Notes under the pieces: model-generated
What the model saw: the letters and a program-made list of their open reading frames with translations, nothing else
Told to the model about the DNA's origin: nothing
The model's database searches: none
Shown: positions 50,137-58,676 of the stretch, in pieces
Position numbering within the stretch: the first letter of the stretch is position 1
How the letters are laid out: each line of letters opens with the position of its first letter
Program-made: the position numbers and the translations under genes
Source of the DNA: Alistipes sp.
GTDB taxonomy: Bacteria; Bacteroidota; Bacteroidia; Bacteroidales; Rikenellaceae
Length of the DNA stretch: 64,000 nucleotides
Direction: 5' to 3'
Assembly: GCA_017416915.1 (NCBI GenBank)
Contig: JAFQAN010000005.1
Span: forward strand, 124,001-188,000

Positions 50137-52554
50137 ATGAGCAAAAAAGATAAAGAATTGGATGAGATGGGTTTGGTGCCAGAACTCTTTGACGGCAAGC
50201 ATCAGGTTATACCCATCATTTCGGGAGGCGACGACACTATCGAGCAGGTGCAGATACCCGAGGTGTTGCCTATCCTTACGTTGCGTAGCTCGGTGATATT
50301 CCCTGGCTCGGTAACGCCTATTACCGTGGGTCGTGCCAAGTCTATCGCCTTGGTGCGTGCCGTGGAGGCGGGCGACAGCTTGCTGGGTGCTGTGTTACAG
50401 GTCGATAGCGAGGTAGAAGACCCCCAACCCGACGATATGCACAAGGTGGGTACGTCGGCGCGTATATTGAAGATTTTGGAGATGCCCAATGGCAACCTCA
50501 CCGTGATACTTGCGGGCTTGGAGAAGATTGAGGTGAAGGAGTATATCACCACTCAGCCCTACTTCAAGGCGACGGTAACGCCTATTCAGGATACCGCCCC
50601 CGACCCCAAGAACGTGGAGTTTATGGCATTGGTGGACTCTATTCGTGAGGTGGCGCTGAGCATCATCAACATATCTCCGTCGATGCCCAAGGAGGCGGCG
50701 TTTGCTATCAAAAACCTCGATTCGAGCCGTGCGATAGTGAACTTCATCTGCTCGAATATGGACCTCTCGGATGATGATCGTCAGCAGCTGCTCGAAGCCC
50801 CAGGGCTTATGGCGCGCTCGCGTCGTCTCTTGGAGATATTGGTGCGTGAGCAGCAGCTTGCCGAGTTGAAGAACGACATACAGAGCAAGGTGAAGCAGGA
50901 GATAGACAAGCAGCAGCGCGACTACTACCTGCAACAGCAGATGCACGTCATACAGGACGAGCTTGGCGATAGTATGGACGCCGACATCGAGCGTATGCGC
51001 GAGGCGGCGAAAAAGAAGAAGTGGTCAAAAACCACTGCCGAGCAGTTCGACAAGGAGCTTGCGCGCTTGGAGCGTCTCAACCCCTCGGTGGCGGAGTACT
51101 CGGTGCAGATGAACTATCTGCAACTGATGCTCGACCTGCCGTGGGAGGAGCTTACCGAGGACCGCTTGGACCTCAATGCCGTACGCGAGCAGCTCGACAA
51201 GGACCACTTCGGCTTGGAGGAGGTCAAGGAGCGACTGCTCGAACATCTTGCTGTGATAAAGCTCAAAGGCGACCTCAAATCGCCCATCCTCTGTCTGTAT
51301 GGACCTCCCGGAGTGGGTAAAACGTCGCTTGGTAAGTCGGTGGCAGAGGCTATGGGACGTAAGTTTGGGCGTATATCGCTTGGCGGTCTGCACGACGAGT
51401 CGGAGATACGTGGACATCGCCGCACCTACATTGGCGCTATGCCAGGACGTATCATCGAGACAATAAAGCGATGTGGCGCTTCGAACCCCGTGATTATCCT
51501 TGACGAGATAGATAAGGTGTCGAAGTCTAACCACGGCGACCCATCGAGTGCGCTGTTGGAGGTACTCGACCCTGAGCAGAATACAACCTTCCACGACAAC
51601 TACTTGGATACGGAGTACGACCTGTCGAAGGTACTCTTCATCGCCACGGCGAACAACGTCGGTAATATCTCGGCGGCGCTGCGCGATCGTATGGAGATGA
51701 TAAACATCCCAGGCTATATCCTCGAAGATAAGGTGCATATCGCTCAGCACCACCTCGTAGCCAAGCAGCGCGAGGCACACGGCATTGCCGAGGATAAGCT
51801 ATCGTTGAGCGACGAGGCGGTAGTGCGAATCATCGAGGACTACACCCGCGAATCGGGAGTGCGTGGCTTGGATAAGAGTATTGCGAAGATTGCACGTAAC
51901 CGAGCAAAGAGTATCGCCTTTGAGGAGGAGTATGTGGCGGAGGTTGGCGTTGCCGACTTGGAGAAGATATTGGGCAAGCCGAAGTTTAAGAACGACCGTT
52001 ACGACGTCGAGGGTATGCGAGGTGTGGTTACGGGCTTAGCGTGGACCGAGGTGGGTGGCGACATCCTCTACATCGAGTCGATACTCACACCCGGCAAGGG
52101 AAAGCTCAACCTCACAGGAAATCTCGGCGATGTGATGAAGGAGTCGGCGACAATCGCGTACGAGTGGGTGATGGCTCATCACGAGGAGTTGGGTATCGAC
52201 AAGAGGCTCTTCGAGGAGCACGACCTCAACATCCACGTCCCCGAGGGTGCTATCCCCAAGGATGGTCCGTCGGCAGGTATCACGATGGTAACCTCTATCG
52301 CCTCGACATACACGCGACGTGAGGTGAAGGAGCGTGTGGCGATGACGGGCGAGACGACGCTGCGCGGTAGAGTTACGGCTGTGGGTGGCATCAAGGAGAA
52401 GATATTGGCAGCGAAGCGCGCTGGCATCACCACGCTGATACTCTCGGAGGAGAACCGCAAGGATATAGAGGAGATTAAGGCAGAGTATGTCGAGGGTCTT
52501 ACGTTCCACTACGTAACGACAAACAATGAGGTGCTTGCCCTGGCGCTGAAATAG
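50137..52554 (+). CDS. lon: ATP-dependent protease Lon
   Basis: 805 residues, the normal LonA length. The N-terminal substrate domain (LPILTLRSSVIFPGSVTPIT) is followed by a coiled coil, and the AAA+ core has Walker A GPPGVGKTSLGKS (about 387-399) and Walker B IILDEIDK. The C-terminal protease domain has the catalytic Ser in PKDGPSAGITM (about 711) and Lys in AVGGIKEKILAAKRAG (about 754). It degrades misfolded and regulatory proteins in the cytoplasm. The KDO gene cluster follows 46 bp later. Confidence 0.98.
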   Translation: MSKKDKELDEMGLVPELFDGKHQVIPIISGGDDTIEQVQIPEVLPILTLRSSVIFPGSVTPITVGRAKSIALVRAVEAGDSLLGAVLQVDSEVEDPQPDDMHKVGTSARILKILEMPNGNLTVILAGLEKIEVKEYITTQPYFKATVTPIQDTAPDPKNVEFMALVDSIREVALSIINISPSMPKEAAFAIKNLDSSRAIVNFICSNMDLSDDDRQQLLEAPGLMARSRRLLEILVREQQLAELKNDIQSKVKQEIDKQQRDYYLQQQMHVIQDELGDSMDADIERMREAAKKKKWSKTTAEQFDKELARLERLNPSVAEYSVQMNYLQLMLDLPWEELTEDRLDLNAVREQLDKDHFGLEEVKERLLEHLAVIKLKGDLKSPILCLYGPPGVGKTSLGKSVAEAMGRKFGRISLGGLHDESEIRGHRRTYIGAMPGRIIETIKRCGASNPVIILDEIDKVSKSNHGDPSSALLEVLDPEQNTTFHDNYLDTEYDLSKVLFIATANNVGNISAALRDRMEMINIPGYILEDKVHIAQHHLVAKQREAHGIAEDKLSLSDEAVVRIIEDYTRESGVRGLDKSIAKIARNRAKSIAFEEEYVAEVGVADLEKILGKPKFKNDRYDVEGMRGVVTGLAWTEVGGDILYIESILTPGKGKLNLTGNLGDVMKESATIAYEWVMAHHEELGIDKRLFEEHDLNIHVPEGAIPKDGPSAGITMVTSIASTYTRREVKERVAMTGETTLRGRVTAVGGIKEKILAAKRAGITTLILSEENRKDIEEIKAEYVEGLTFHYVTTNNEVLALALK

Positions 52555-52600
52555 CTCGATAGCCCAAAGCGATAGATAAGAGTAACCACAAAACGATTTA

Positions 52601-53356
52601 ATGATGAAATCACTTGCAATAATTCCTGCGCGCTATGCCTCGACGCGCTTTCCCGCAAAGCCGCTCGCTAAGCTGGGTGGTAAGCTCATCATCGAGCGAG
52701 TATATCGTCAGGTGCAGCAGGCTATCGACGATGTTGTGGTGGCCACCGACGACGAGCGTATCATGAGCGCTGTGGAGTCGTTTGGCGGACGCGCCGTGAT
52801 GACCTCGACGGAGCATCGTAGCGGCACGGATCGCTGTTACGAGGCGCTGATGAAGGTGGGCGGCAGCTACGATATTGTTATCAACGTGCAGGGCGACGAG
52901 CCATTTATACAGCCCGAGCAGATACGCTCTCTTGTAGCCTGCTTCGAGGACCCCGCAACAGATATTGCAACATTGGTAAAGCCCTTCACGGTGGAGGATG
53001 GCATCGAGGCGTTGGAGAATCCCAACTCGCCAAAGGTCGTAGTAAGCCGTGATATGAAGGCTATATATTTCTCGCGCTCGGTGATACCCTATATGCGTGA
53101 GGTGCCGCGCGAGGAGTGGCTCTCTCGCCACACCTACTACAAGCATATAGGTATGTATGCCTTCCGTGCCAAGACCCTCGGTGAGGTTACGGCACTCCCG
53201 CAGTCGTCGTTGGAACTCTCCGAAAAGCTCGAACAGCTGCGCTGGTTGGAGAATGGCTACCGCATAGGTGTAGGCATTACCACAATCGAGACTATCGGCA
53301 TCGACACCCCCGAGGACCTACGTCGTGCCGAGGAGTTCTTGGCGGCGCGTGGCTAA
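52601..53356 (+). CDS. kdsB: CMP-KDO synthetase
   Basis: 251 residues. It activates KDO with CTP for transfer to lipid A. PARYASTRFPAKPLAKLGGK is the nucleotide-binding start, VATDDERI and MTSTEHRSGTDR follow, and NVQGDEPFI carries the metal-binding Asp. A double ATG begins it; either Met is possible. It heads the kdsB-kdsA-kdsD string. Confidence 0.96.
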   Translation: MMKSLAIIPARYASTRFPAKPLAKLGGKLIIERVYRQVQQAIDDVVVATDDERIMSAVESFGGRAVMTSTEHRSGTDRCYEALMKVGGSYDIVINVQGDEPFIQPEQIRSLVACFEDPATDIATLVKPFTVEDGIEALENPNSPKVVVSRDMKAIYFSRSVIPYMREVPREEWLSRHTYYKHIGMYAFRAKTLGEVTALPQSSLELSEKLEQLRWLENGYRIGVGITTIETIGIDTPEDLRRAEEFLAARG

Positions 53357-53415
53357 AACACTCATAACAGACCTTAAAACTTAAACAATAACCAAGCAAG
53401 GAGGCTTAATACTCT

Positions 53416-54171
53416 ATGAACCAACCAAAGTTTATTGCAGGACCCTGTGTTATCGAGTCGGCAGAGTTGCTCGACGAGGTGGCACGTTGCCTTGTAGGCA
53501 TCAACCAGCGACTCGGTGTCGATATTATCTTCAAGGCATCGTTCGACAAGGCGAACCGTACATCGCTCGGCTCATACCGCGGCGTAGGACTCGACAAGGG
53601 CTTACAGATGCTCTCGGATGTGCGCTCGAAGTATGGTTTGCGCCTGCTCACCGACATCCACGAGGCGTGGCAGGCAGAGCCTGTGGGTGAGGTTGTCGAT
53701 GTGTTGCAGATACCCGCATTCCTCTGTCGCCAGACCGACCTGCTGGTAGCGGCGGCGCGTACACAGAAGACGGTGAATGTCAAGAAGGCGCAGTTCCTAT
53801 CGGGTGAGGATATGGTATATCCCTATCGCAAGGCTCTCGATAGCGGCGCTAAGGAGGTGTGGCTTACCGAGCGCGGCAATATGTATGGCTACAACAACCT
53901 CGTTGTAGATTTCCGCAATATCGCAGATATGCGCCGTATCGCCGACACGGTGGTTATGGACTGCACACACTCGGTGCAGCGTCCAGGAGCGGCGGGCGGT
54001 AAGACGGGTGGTAACCGTGAGTTTGTACCCGCAATGGCGTTGGCGGCCAAGGCCTTTGGTGCAAATGGCTACTTCTTCGAGGTACACCCCTCGCCAGATG
54101 ACGCCCTGAGCGACGGTCCTAATATGTTGTACCTTAGAGATTTGGAACAAGTTATAAAATCACTCATATAA
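53416..54171 (+). CDS. kdsA: KDO-8-phosphate synthase
   Basis: 251 residues. It joins phosphoenolpyruvate and arabinose 5-phosphate. FIAGPCVIESAELLDE, FKASFDKANRTSLGSYRGVG, LTDIHEAWQ, QIPAFLCRQTDLL and CTHSVQRPGA are the family signatures. The FLCRQTDLL and CTHS segments carry the residues that tell this family from DAHP synthase. It starts 60 bp after kdsB and ends 14 bp before kdsD. Confidence 0.97.
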   Translation: MNQPKFIAGPCVIESAELLDEVARCLVGINQRLGVDIIFKASFDKANRTSLGSYRGVGLDKGLQMLSDVRSKYGLRLLTDIHEAWQAEPVGEVVDVLQIPAFLCRQTDLLVAAARTQKTVNVKKAQFLSGEDMVYPYRKALDSGAKEVWLTERGNMYGYNNLVVDFRNIADMRRIADTVVMDCTHSVQRPGAAGGKTGGNREFVPAMALAAKAFGANGYFFEVHPSPDDALSDGPNMLYLRDLEQVIKSLI

Positions 54172-54184
54172 ATACTGCGAAACA

Positions 54185-55147
54185 ATGACAACCTTTCAAG
54201 AGGAGTTGCTGACCATAGGTCGCAAGACGATACATACCGAGGCGGAGGCACTCGCTGTGATGGAGCAGTCGCTCGGCGAGGAGTTTCTGCGTGCCGTAGA
54301 TATTATCCTTAACTGCCGTGGCAAGCTTATCGTTACGGGTATGGGTAAGTCGGGACATATAGCCTGCAAGATTGCCGCTACGTTGGCAAGTACGGGTACT
54401 CCGAGCTTCTTCCTACATCCCGCCGAGGCATTTCACGGCGACTTGGGTATGATATCGAAGGAGGATGTGGTATTGGCACTATCGTTCTCGGGCGAGACCG
54501 ACGAGATACTCAAAATCGTACCCTTCGTACACGAGAACGGCAACAAGCTCATCGCCATAACGGGCAAGGCGCAGTCGTCGTTGGCACGTAATGCCGATGT
54601 CCACCTCGATATTATGGTGCGCGAGGAGGCGTGTATCTTGAAGCTTGCGCCCACCTCTTCGACTACCGCACAGCTCGCTATGGGTGATGCTCTTGCAACG
54701 ACGCTTATGCACGCCCGCAAGTTTACGGCTATGGACTTTGCGCGTCTGCATCCAGGCGGCAGCCTCGGACGACGTCTGCTGATGACCGTGGGACACGTTA
54801 TGCGCAAGGAGGAGCTTCCCGTGGTGGCTGCCGATTGCTCGGCAACAGATATGATACACCGCATCAGCAAGGGTGGCTTAGGTCTTATCGTTATCGTTGA
54901 GAACGACCGTATCGAGGGTATTGTAACGGATGGCGATGTGCGCCGTGCGATGGAGAAGTACCGTGCCGACTTCTTCAATATCCGTGCTATGGACATCGCT
55001 ACGCGCAACCCCAAGACCATAACTGCCGACCAGAAGCTTATCGCTGCGGAGAAGCGTATGACCGAAAATAAGATTAACTCGCTGCTCGTAACATCCTCGG
55101 ATGGTCGCTTGGAGGGTGTTATACAGCTCTACGACATTAAGTTATAA
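54185..55147 (+). CDS. kdsD: Arabinose-5-phosphate isomerase
   Basis: 320 residues. It interconverts ribulose 5-phosphate and arabinose 5-phosphate, the first step to KDO. An N-terminal SIS domain (VTGMGKSGHIACKIAATLAS, FHGDLGMISKEDVVLALSFS) and the substrate loop (LAPTSSTTAQLAMGDALATT) are followed by two CBS domains (about 205-320, ending YDIKL). Length and order match KdsD/KpsF. It is followed by the UbiD-type gene after 13 bp. The phosphatase KdsC is not in this cluster. Confidence 0.96.
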   Translation: MTTFQEELLTIGRKTIHTEAEALAVMEQSLGEEFLRAVDIILNCRGKLIVTGMGKSGHIACKIAATLASTGTPSFFLHPAEAFHGDLGMISKEDVVLALSFSGETDEILKIVPFVHENGNKLIAITGKAQSSLARNADVHLDIMVREEACILKLAPTSSTTAQLAMGDALATTLMHARKFTAMDFARLHPGGSLGRRLLMTVGHVMRKEELPVVAADCSATDMIHRISKGGLGLIVIVENDRIEGIVTDGDVRRAMEKYRADFFNIRAMDIATRNPKTITADQKLIAAEKRMTENKINSLLVTSSDGRLEGVIQLYDIKL

Positions 55148-55159
55148 CACGTTGTTGGA

Positions 55160-57004
55160 ATGACACTTAGAGAGTATATCGCTCGTTTGGATGCTGCTGG
55201 TGAGCTATGCCGTATATCGGCACGTGTCGATACACGCTTCGAGATGGCGGAGATTGCCGACCGCATCTCTAAGAGTGAGGGTGGTGGCAAGGCGCTACTC
55301 TTCGAGAACACTGGCACGGCGTACCCCGTGTTGATGAATATGATGGGGTCGGATAGACGTATGGCGATGGCTCTCGGCGTAGAAAACCTCGATGAACTTA
55401 CCGAGCGTATCGACTCGTTGGTAAAGAGCGTCATGTCGCCCAAGAACAATCTCCTCGACAAGCTACGTATGTTGCCGCTGTTGAAGGATGTCTCTAAGTG
55501 GTTTCCGCGTAAGCTGTCGTCGCGTGGCGAATGTCAGCAGGTGGTATGGCGTGGCGAGGAGGCAGACCTCGGACGACTGCCGATACTCACCTCGTGGGAC
55601 TGCGATGGCGGCCCGTTTATCACGCTCCCTATGGTATGCACCGTGGATCCCGAGACGGGAATACCCAATATGGGTATGTACCGAATGCAGCTCTTCGATA
55701 GCCATACGACGGGTATGCATTGGCACCGACATAAGACGGGAGCGCGACACTTTGACGCCTACAAGCGCCTCGGACGTCGTATGCCTGTGAGCGTGGCTCT
55801 CGGCGGCGACCCCGTATATGCCTACTCGGCAACGGCGCCTATGCCCGACAATATGGACGAGATGCTGCTGGCGGGTATGCTGCGCCAAAAGCCTGTAAAG
55901 TTGGTAAAGTGCCTCACGAACGATATATGGGTGCCTGCCGACTGCGACTTTATCTTGGAGGGCTACGTAGATACTTCGGAGGAACTTGCTGTTGAAGGTC
56001 CCTTTGGCGACCACACGGGCTTCTACTCGCTTACTGACCTATATCCGCGTTTTCACGTTGAGGCGATAACATCACGCCGCGATGCTGTATATCCCGCCAC
56101 TATCGTAGGTGTGCCTCCTATGGAGGATGCCTACATCGCTAAGGCTACCGAGCGCATCTTCCTCGCCCCGATACGCCTTGCTGTGCAGCCCGAGGTACAC
56201 GACCTCTATATGCCTGTTGCGGGTACGGCGCACAATCTCGCCCTCGTATCTATCGTCAAGCGCTATTTGGGGCAGCCCAACAAGGTGGCGCAGGGGTTGT
56301 GGGGCGCAGGGCAGATGATGTTTAACAAGTACCTTATAATCACGCGCGACGATGTCGATATACGCTCGTTTGATGCCGTGGCACGCCTACTTAGAGGTCT
56401 TAACCCCGAGCGCGACTTGATATGGTCGGAGGGCATTCTCGACGTACTGGACCATGCTACGCCCACTACGGGCTATGGCTCGAAACTTGCCATAGACCTC
56501 ACGTCGGTTGGCGACCACGATATTCCTGAGCGCATCACAGCACCCCGCACGGCGCACCCTATGGGTGGTGTAGAACTCTTCGATACGCAGTTTGTTGAGA
56601 GGCTTGGACTGCTTGTGCTATTCGCCGAGAGGGAGTGGCGCGAGGTTATAGATGTGGAGGGGTATGTGCTTAAAAATGGCTTTACCGATGTTAAGTATGT
56701 TGCACTCTTTGATCGTGGTGCGGCGGGGTATATGCGCCCCGACGACCTGTTGTGGTTGGCGGCAGCAAATACCGACCCGAAACGCGATATAACGATTAAG
56801 GGTGGCGTGGTGTATGTTGATGCACGTAGCAAGCGCCCAGGATATGGTAATAACCCTGCGCGTTTTCCGAATGTCGTAACCTCCATCCCCGATGTTATAC
56901 ACTATGTCGATGACCGCTGGGAGGAGTACAACATAGGCGAAAAGATAGAGTCGCCCTCGCGACGCTACCGCAAGCTATGGCTCTCGGATGAGGCACAGTG
57001 GTAG
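55160..57004 (+). CDS. ubiD: UbiD-type decarboxylase (menaquinone biosynthesis)
   Basis: 614 residues, longer than the ~490 of enteric UbiD but normal for the Bacteroidetes form. It decarboxylates an aromatic acid using prenylated FMN. ITLPMVCTVDPETGIPNMGM and MHWHRHKTGARHF hold the cofactor-binding region; VEGPFGDHTGFYSLTDLYPR carries the conserved catalytic Glu-Asp part; then QGLWGAGQMMFNKYLIITRD and ERITAPRTAHP-type motifs complete it. As Bacteroidales lack ubiquinone, a role in menaquinone is inferred. It follows the KDO genes closely; the connection looks like simple operon hitch-hiking. Confidence 0.92.
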   Translation: MTLREYIARLDAAGELCRISARVDTRFEMAEIADRISKSEGGGKALLFENTGTAYPVLMNMMGSDRRMAMALGVENLDELTERIDSLVKSVMSPKNNLLDKLRMLPLLKDVSKWFPRKLSSRGECQQVVWRGEEADLGRLPILTSWDCDGGPFITLPMVCTVDPETGIPNMGMYRMQLFDSHTTGMHWHRHKTGARHFDAYKRLGRRMPVSVALGGDPVYAYSATAPMPDNMDEMLLAGMLRQKPVKLVKCLTNDIWVPADCDFILEGYVDTSEELAVEGPFGDHTGFYSLTDLYPRFHVEAITSRRDAVYPATIVGVPPMEDAYIAKATERIFLAPIRLAVQPEVHDLYMPVAGTAHNLALVSIVKRYLGQPNKVAQGLWGAGQMMFNKYLIITRDDVDIRSFDAVARLLRGLNPERDLIWSEGILDVLDHATPTTGYGSKLAIDLTSVGDHDIPERITAPRTAHPMGGVELFDTQFVERLGLLVLFAEREWREVIDVEGYVLKNGFTDVKYVALFDRGAAGYMRPDDLLWLAAANTDPKRDITIKGGVVYVDARSKRPGYGNNPARFPNVVTSIPDVIHYVDDRWEEYNIGEKIESPSRRYRKLWLSDEAQW

Positions 57005-57026
57005 AGGGCTACAATAGAGCGATGTT

Positions 57027-58085
57027 ATGAAGGAGCAGTCAAAAGAGATGCTGCGTGGCATCACAGCTCTTGTGCCTATGGTGCTTATTGCCGTGGCACT
57101 TATCTCCCTATCGCGGGAGCGTAAGGCGCAGGGTAACGTCGAGAAAAATAGCGACCTAATAGAGCGTTACGACACCATACAACCAACCAAACTCTTAGCA
57201 TTTGACCCCAACACTGCCGACTACCGCACGCTGCTTAGTGCTGGGGTGCCGCGCAACATCGCCGTAAACCTTATCCGTTGGCGCACAACAGGCAAGGTGT
57301 TCCGCATCAAGGAGGACCTGGCACTATGCTACGGCATGAGCGACTCTTTGTATTTTGTCTTGGAGCCATATATCACTATTGCTGAGGAGTTTCGCATCAA
57401 GCCCCGCAGCTACGATAGCTATGCCGCCTCTTCGCATCCGCAGCGTACGGCGACACCCATAGCGTATCTCCCGTTCAAGATAGATACAGCCACTGCTGAC
57501 TACCTATCGACCATAGGCTTTACACCTCGTCAGGCGGCCCTCGTGGTGCGCTACCGTGATATGATTGGTGGCTACCGCAGTATCGAGGAGTTCGCAGAGT
57601 GCTACGCTGTGGGCGATAGCGTGGCGTCGCTGCTCAAACCATACATCATCTTTGACGTGGAGGCTAACACTCCGACGCTGGTGGAGCTTAACAGCGCTGA
57701 CTCGGCGACCCTGCGCAGTGTGGTGGGCATAGGCGAGAAGAGCGTGGTGGAGATACTTCGCTACCGCGATTTGCTCGGCGGATACTACTCCATAGAGCAA
57801 CTTTCGGAGCTTGACGTGGTTACAGAACGCAATTTTGAAAAATTTTCGCAACAAATTTACTGCGATAGTGCGAGAATTAAAAAAATTAATATTAACTTTG
57901 CAAGCCCAAAAGCGTTGGAGGCTCATCCATATATCACGAGCCGCGCGCTGAGGCGTATAGTAAACAAAAGACAATTGAAAGGAGGTTGGAGTACCGTCGA
58001 GGAACTTATTGAAGATGGCATATTTTCGGAGGATGAGGCAAAGCATATAGCCCCATATCTCTCGTTCGGTACACATCCCGAGTAG
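57027..58085 (+). CDS. Membrane-anchored helix-hairpin-helix protein (ComEA-like)
   Basis: 352 residues. An N-terminal hydrophobic helix (ITALVPMVLIAVALISLS) anchors it. Four helix-hairpin-helix units follow, each beginning FDPNTADYRTLLSAGVP, LPFKIDTATADYLSTIGF, VELNSADSATLRSVVGIG or INFASPKALEAHPYI. Such units bind DNA non-specifically. Related ComEA-like proteins take up DNA in the periplasm in other bacteria. A DNA-uptake or repair role here is inference; no competence genes are visible nearby. It follows ubiD by 22 bp. Confidence 0.85.
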   Translation: MKEQSKEMLRGITALVPMVLIAVALISLSRERKAQGNVEKNSDLIERYDTIQPTKLLAFDPNTADYRTLLSAGVPRNIAVNLIRWRTTGKVFRIKEDLALCYGMSDSLYFVLEPYITIAEEFRIKPRSYDSYAASSHPQRTATPIAYLPFKIDTATADYLSTIGFTPRQAALVVRYRDMIGGYRSIEEFAECYAVGDSVASLLKPYIIFDVEANTPTLVELNSADSATLRSVVGIGEKSVVEILRYRDLLGGYYSIEQLSELDVVTERNFEKFSQQIYCDSARIKKININFASPKALEAHPYITSRALRRIVNKRQLKGGWSTVEELIEDGIFSEDEAKHIAPYLSFGTHPE

Positions 58086-58142
58086 ATTAAAAGAGACAAT
58101 AGTAGCAGTAGGCGGCAGCTGAGGGCTACGCAGAGTGGGTAA

Positions 58143-58209
58143 GACCCGCAAACTAAGGGGGAGGCAGTTTAGGCACGACCCACAAACTAAGGGGAGGCAG
58201 TTTAGGCGC
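58143..58209 (+). repeat. Two tandem 34-bp hairpin units in the rpsU leader
   Basis: Units 58143-58176 and 58177-58209 share GACCC(G/A)CAAACTAAGG and AGGCAGTTTAGGC. In each, AAACT pairs with AGTTT. A worn third unit begins after (AACCCGCAATG). They sit about 95 bp upstream of the rpsU start. Confidence 0.7.
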
Positions 58210-58302
58210 AACCCGCAATGTGAGTATAAAAATTCACAAAAAATGCCTGACGAAAGGTCGGGAGCAAAACAAAGAGTATTAATATTAAAAAAGAATAGAG
58301 TT

Positions 58303-58494
58303 ATGATTATTATGCCTGTTAAGGAGGGAGAGAACATCGAGCGCGCCCTCAAAAAGTTTAAGCGTAAGTATGAGCGTACTGGCGTTTTGAAGGAGCTTCG
58401 TCGTCGTCAGTACTTCACTAAGCCCTCAATTGCAAAGCGTGAGGCTATGCAGCACGCTATCTACGTTGAGCATACTTACCGTCAGGAGGAGTAG
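58303..58494 (+). CDS. rpsU: Ribosomal protein bS21
   Basis: 63 residues from ATG 58303, MIIMPVKEGENIERALKKFK, which matches Bacteroidales bS21 in length and start; a second ATG lies 9 bp in. Basic throughout, ending YVEHTYRQEE. bS21 sits on the 30S platform near the anti-Shine-Dalgarno sequence and in Bacteroidia helps hide it. No strong Shine-Dalgarno sequence is seen before this gene. Confidence 0.95.
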   Translation: MIIMPVKEGENIERALKKFKRKYERTGVLKELRRRQYFTKPSIAKREAMQHAIYVEHTYRQEE

Positions 58495-58517
58495 TACTTA
58501 CACTCACAAAAGAGAGC

Positions 58518-58553
58518 GGGGATGACTAAATTCTTTTTAGTCATCCCCACTTT
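58518..58553 (+). terminator. Terminator of rpsU
   Basis: Perfect 13-bp stem GGGGATGACTAAA (58518-58530) with 58536-58548, 5-nt loop, followed by ACTTTGTTGTTG. Confidence 0.85.
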
Positions 58554-58567
58554 GTTGTTGGGAGATA

Positions 58568-58614
58568 AAAAGATGTAGTTTTAGGCATTGCAGACCTAAA
58601 ACTACATCTTTTGG
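58568..58614. terminator. 18-bp perfect hairpin between convergent genes
   Basis: AAAAGATGTAGTTTTAGG (58568-58585) pairs with 58595-58612 around a 9-nt loop; T-runs end both arms, so it can work in both directions. It lies 65 bp downstream of the WG-repeat gene (minus) and 20 bp past the rpsU terminator. Two stems in a row stop opposing transcription. Confidence 0.85.
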
Positions 58615-58676
58615 TCGTGATGCTAAGAGCGCTGCTCTTTGCTTATCTTTTATTCAACCTCTCCCTTTACCAATGA

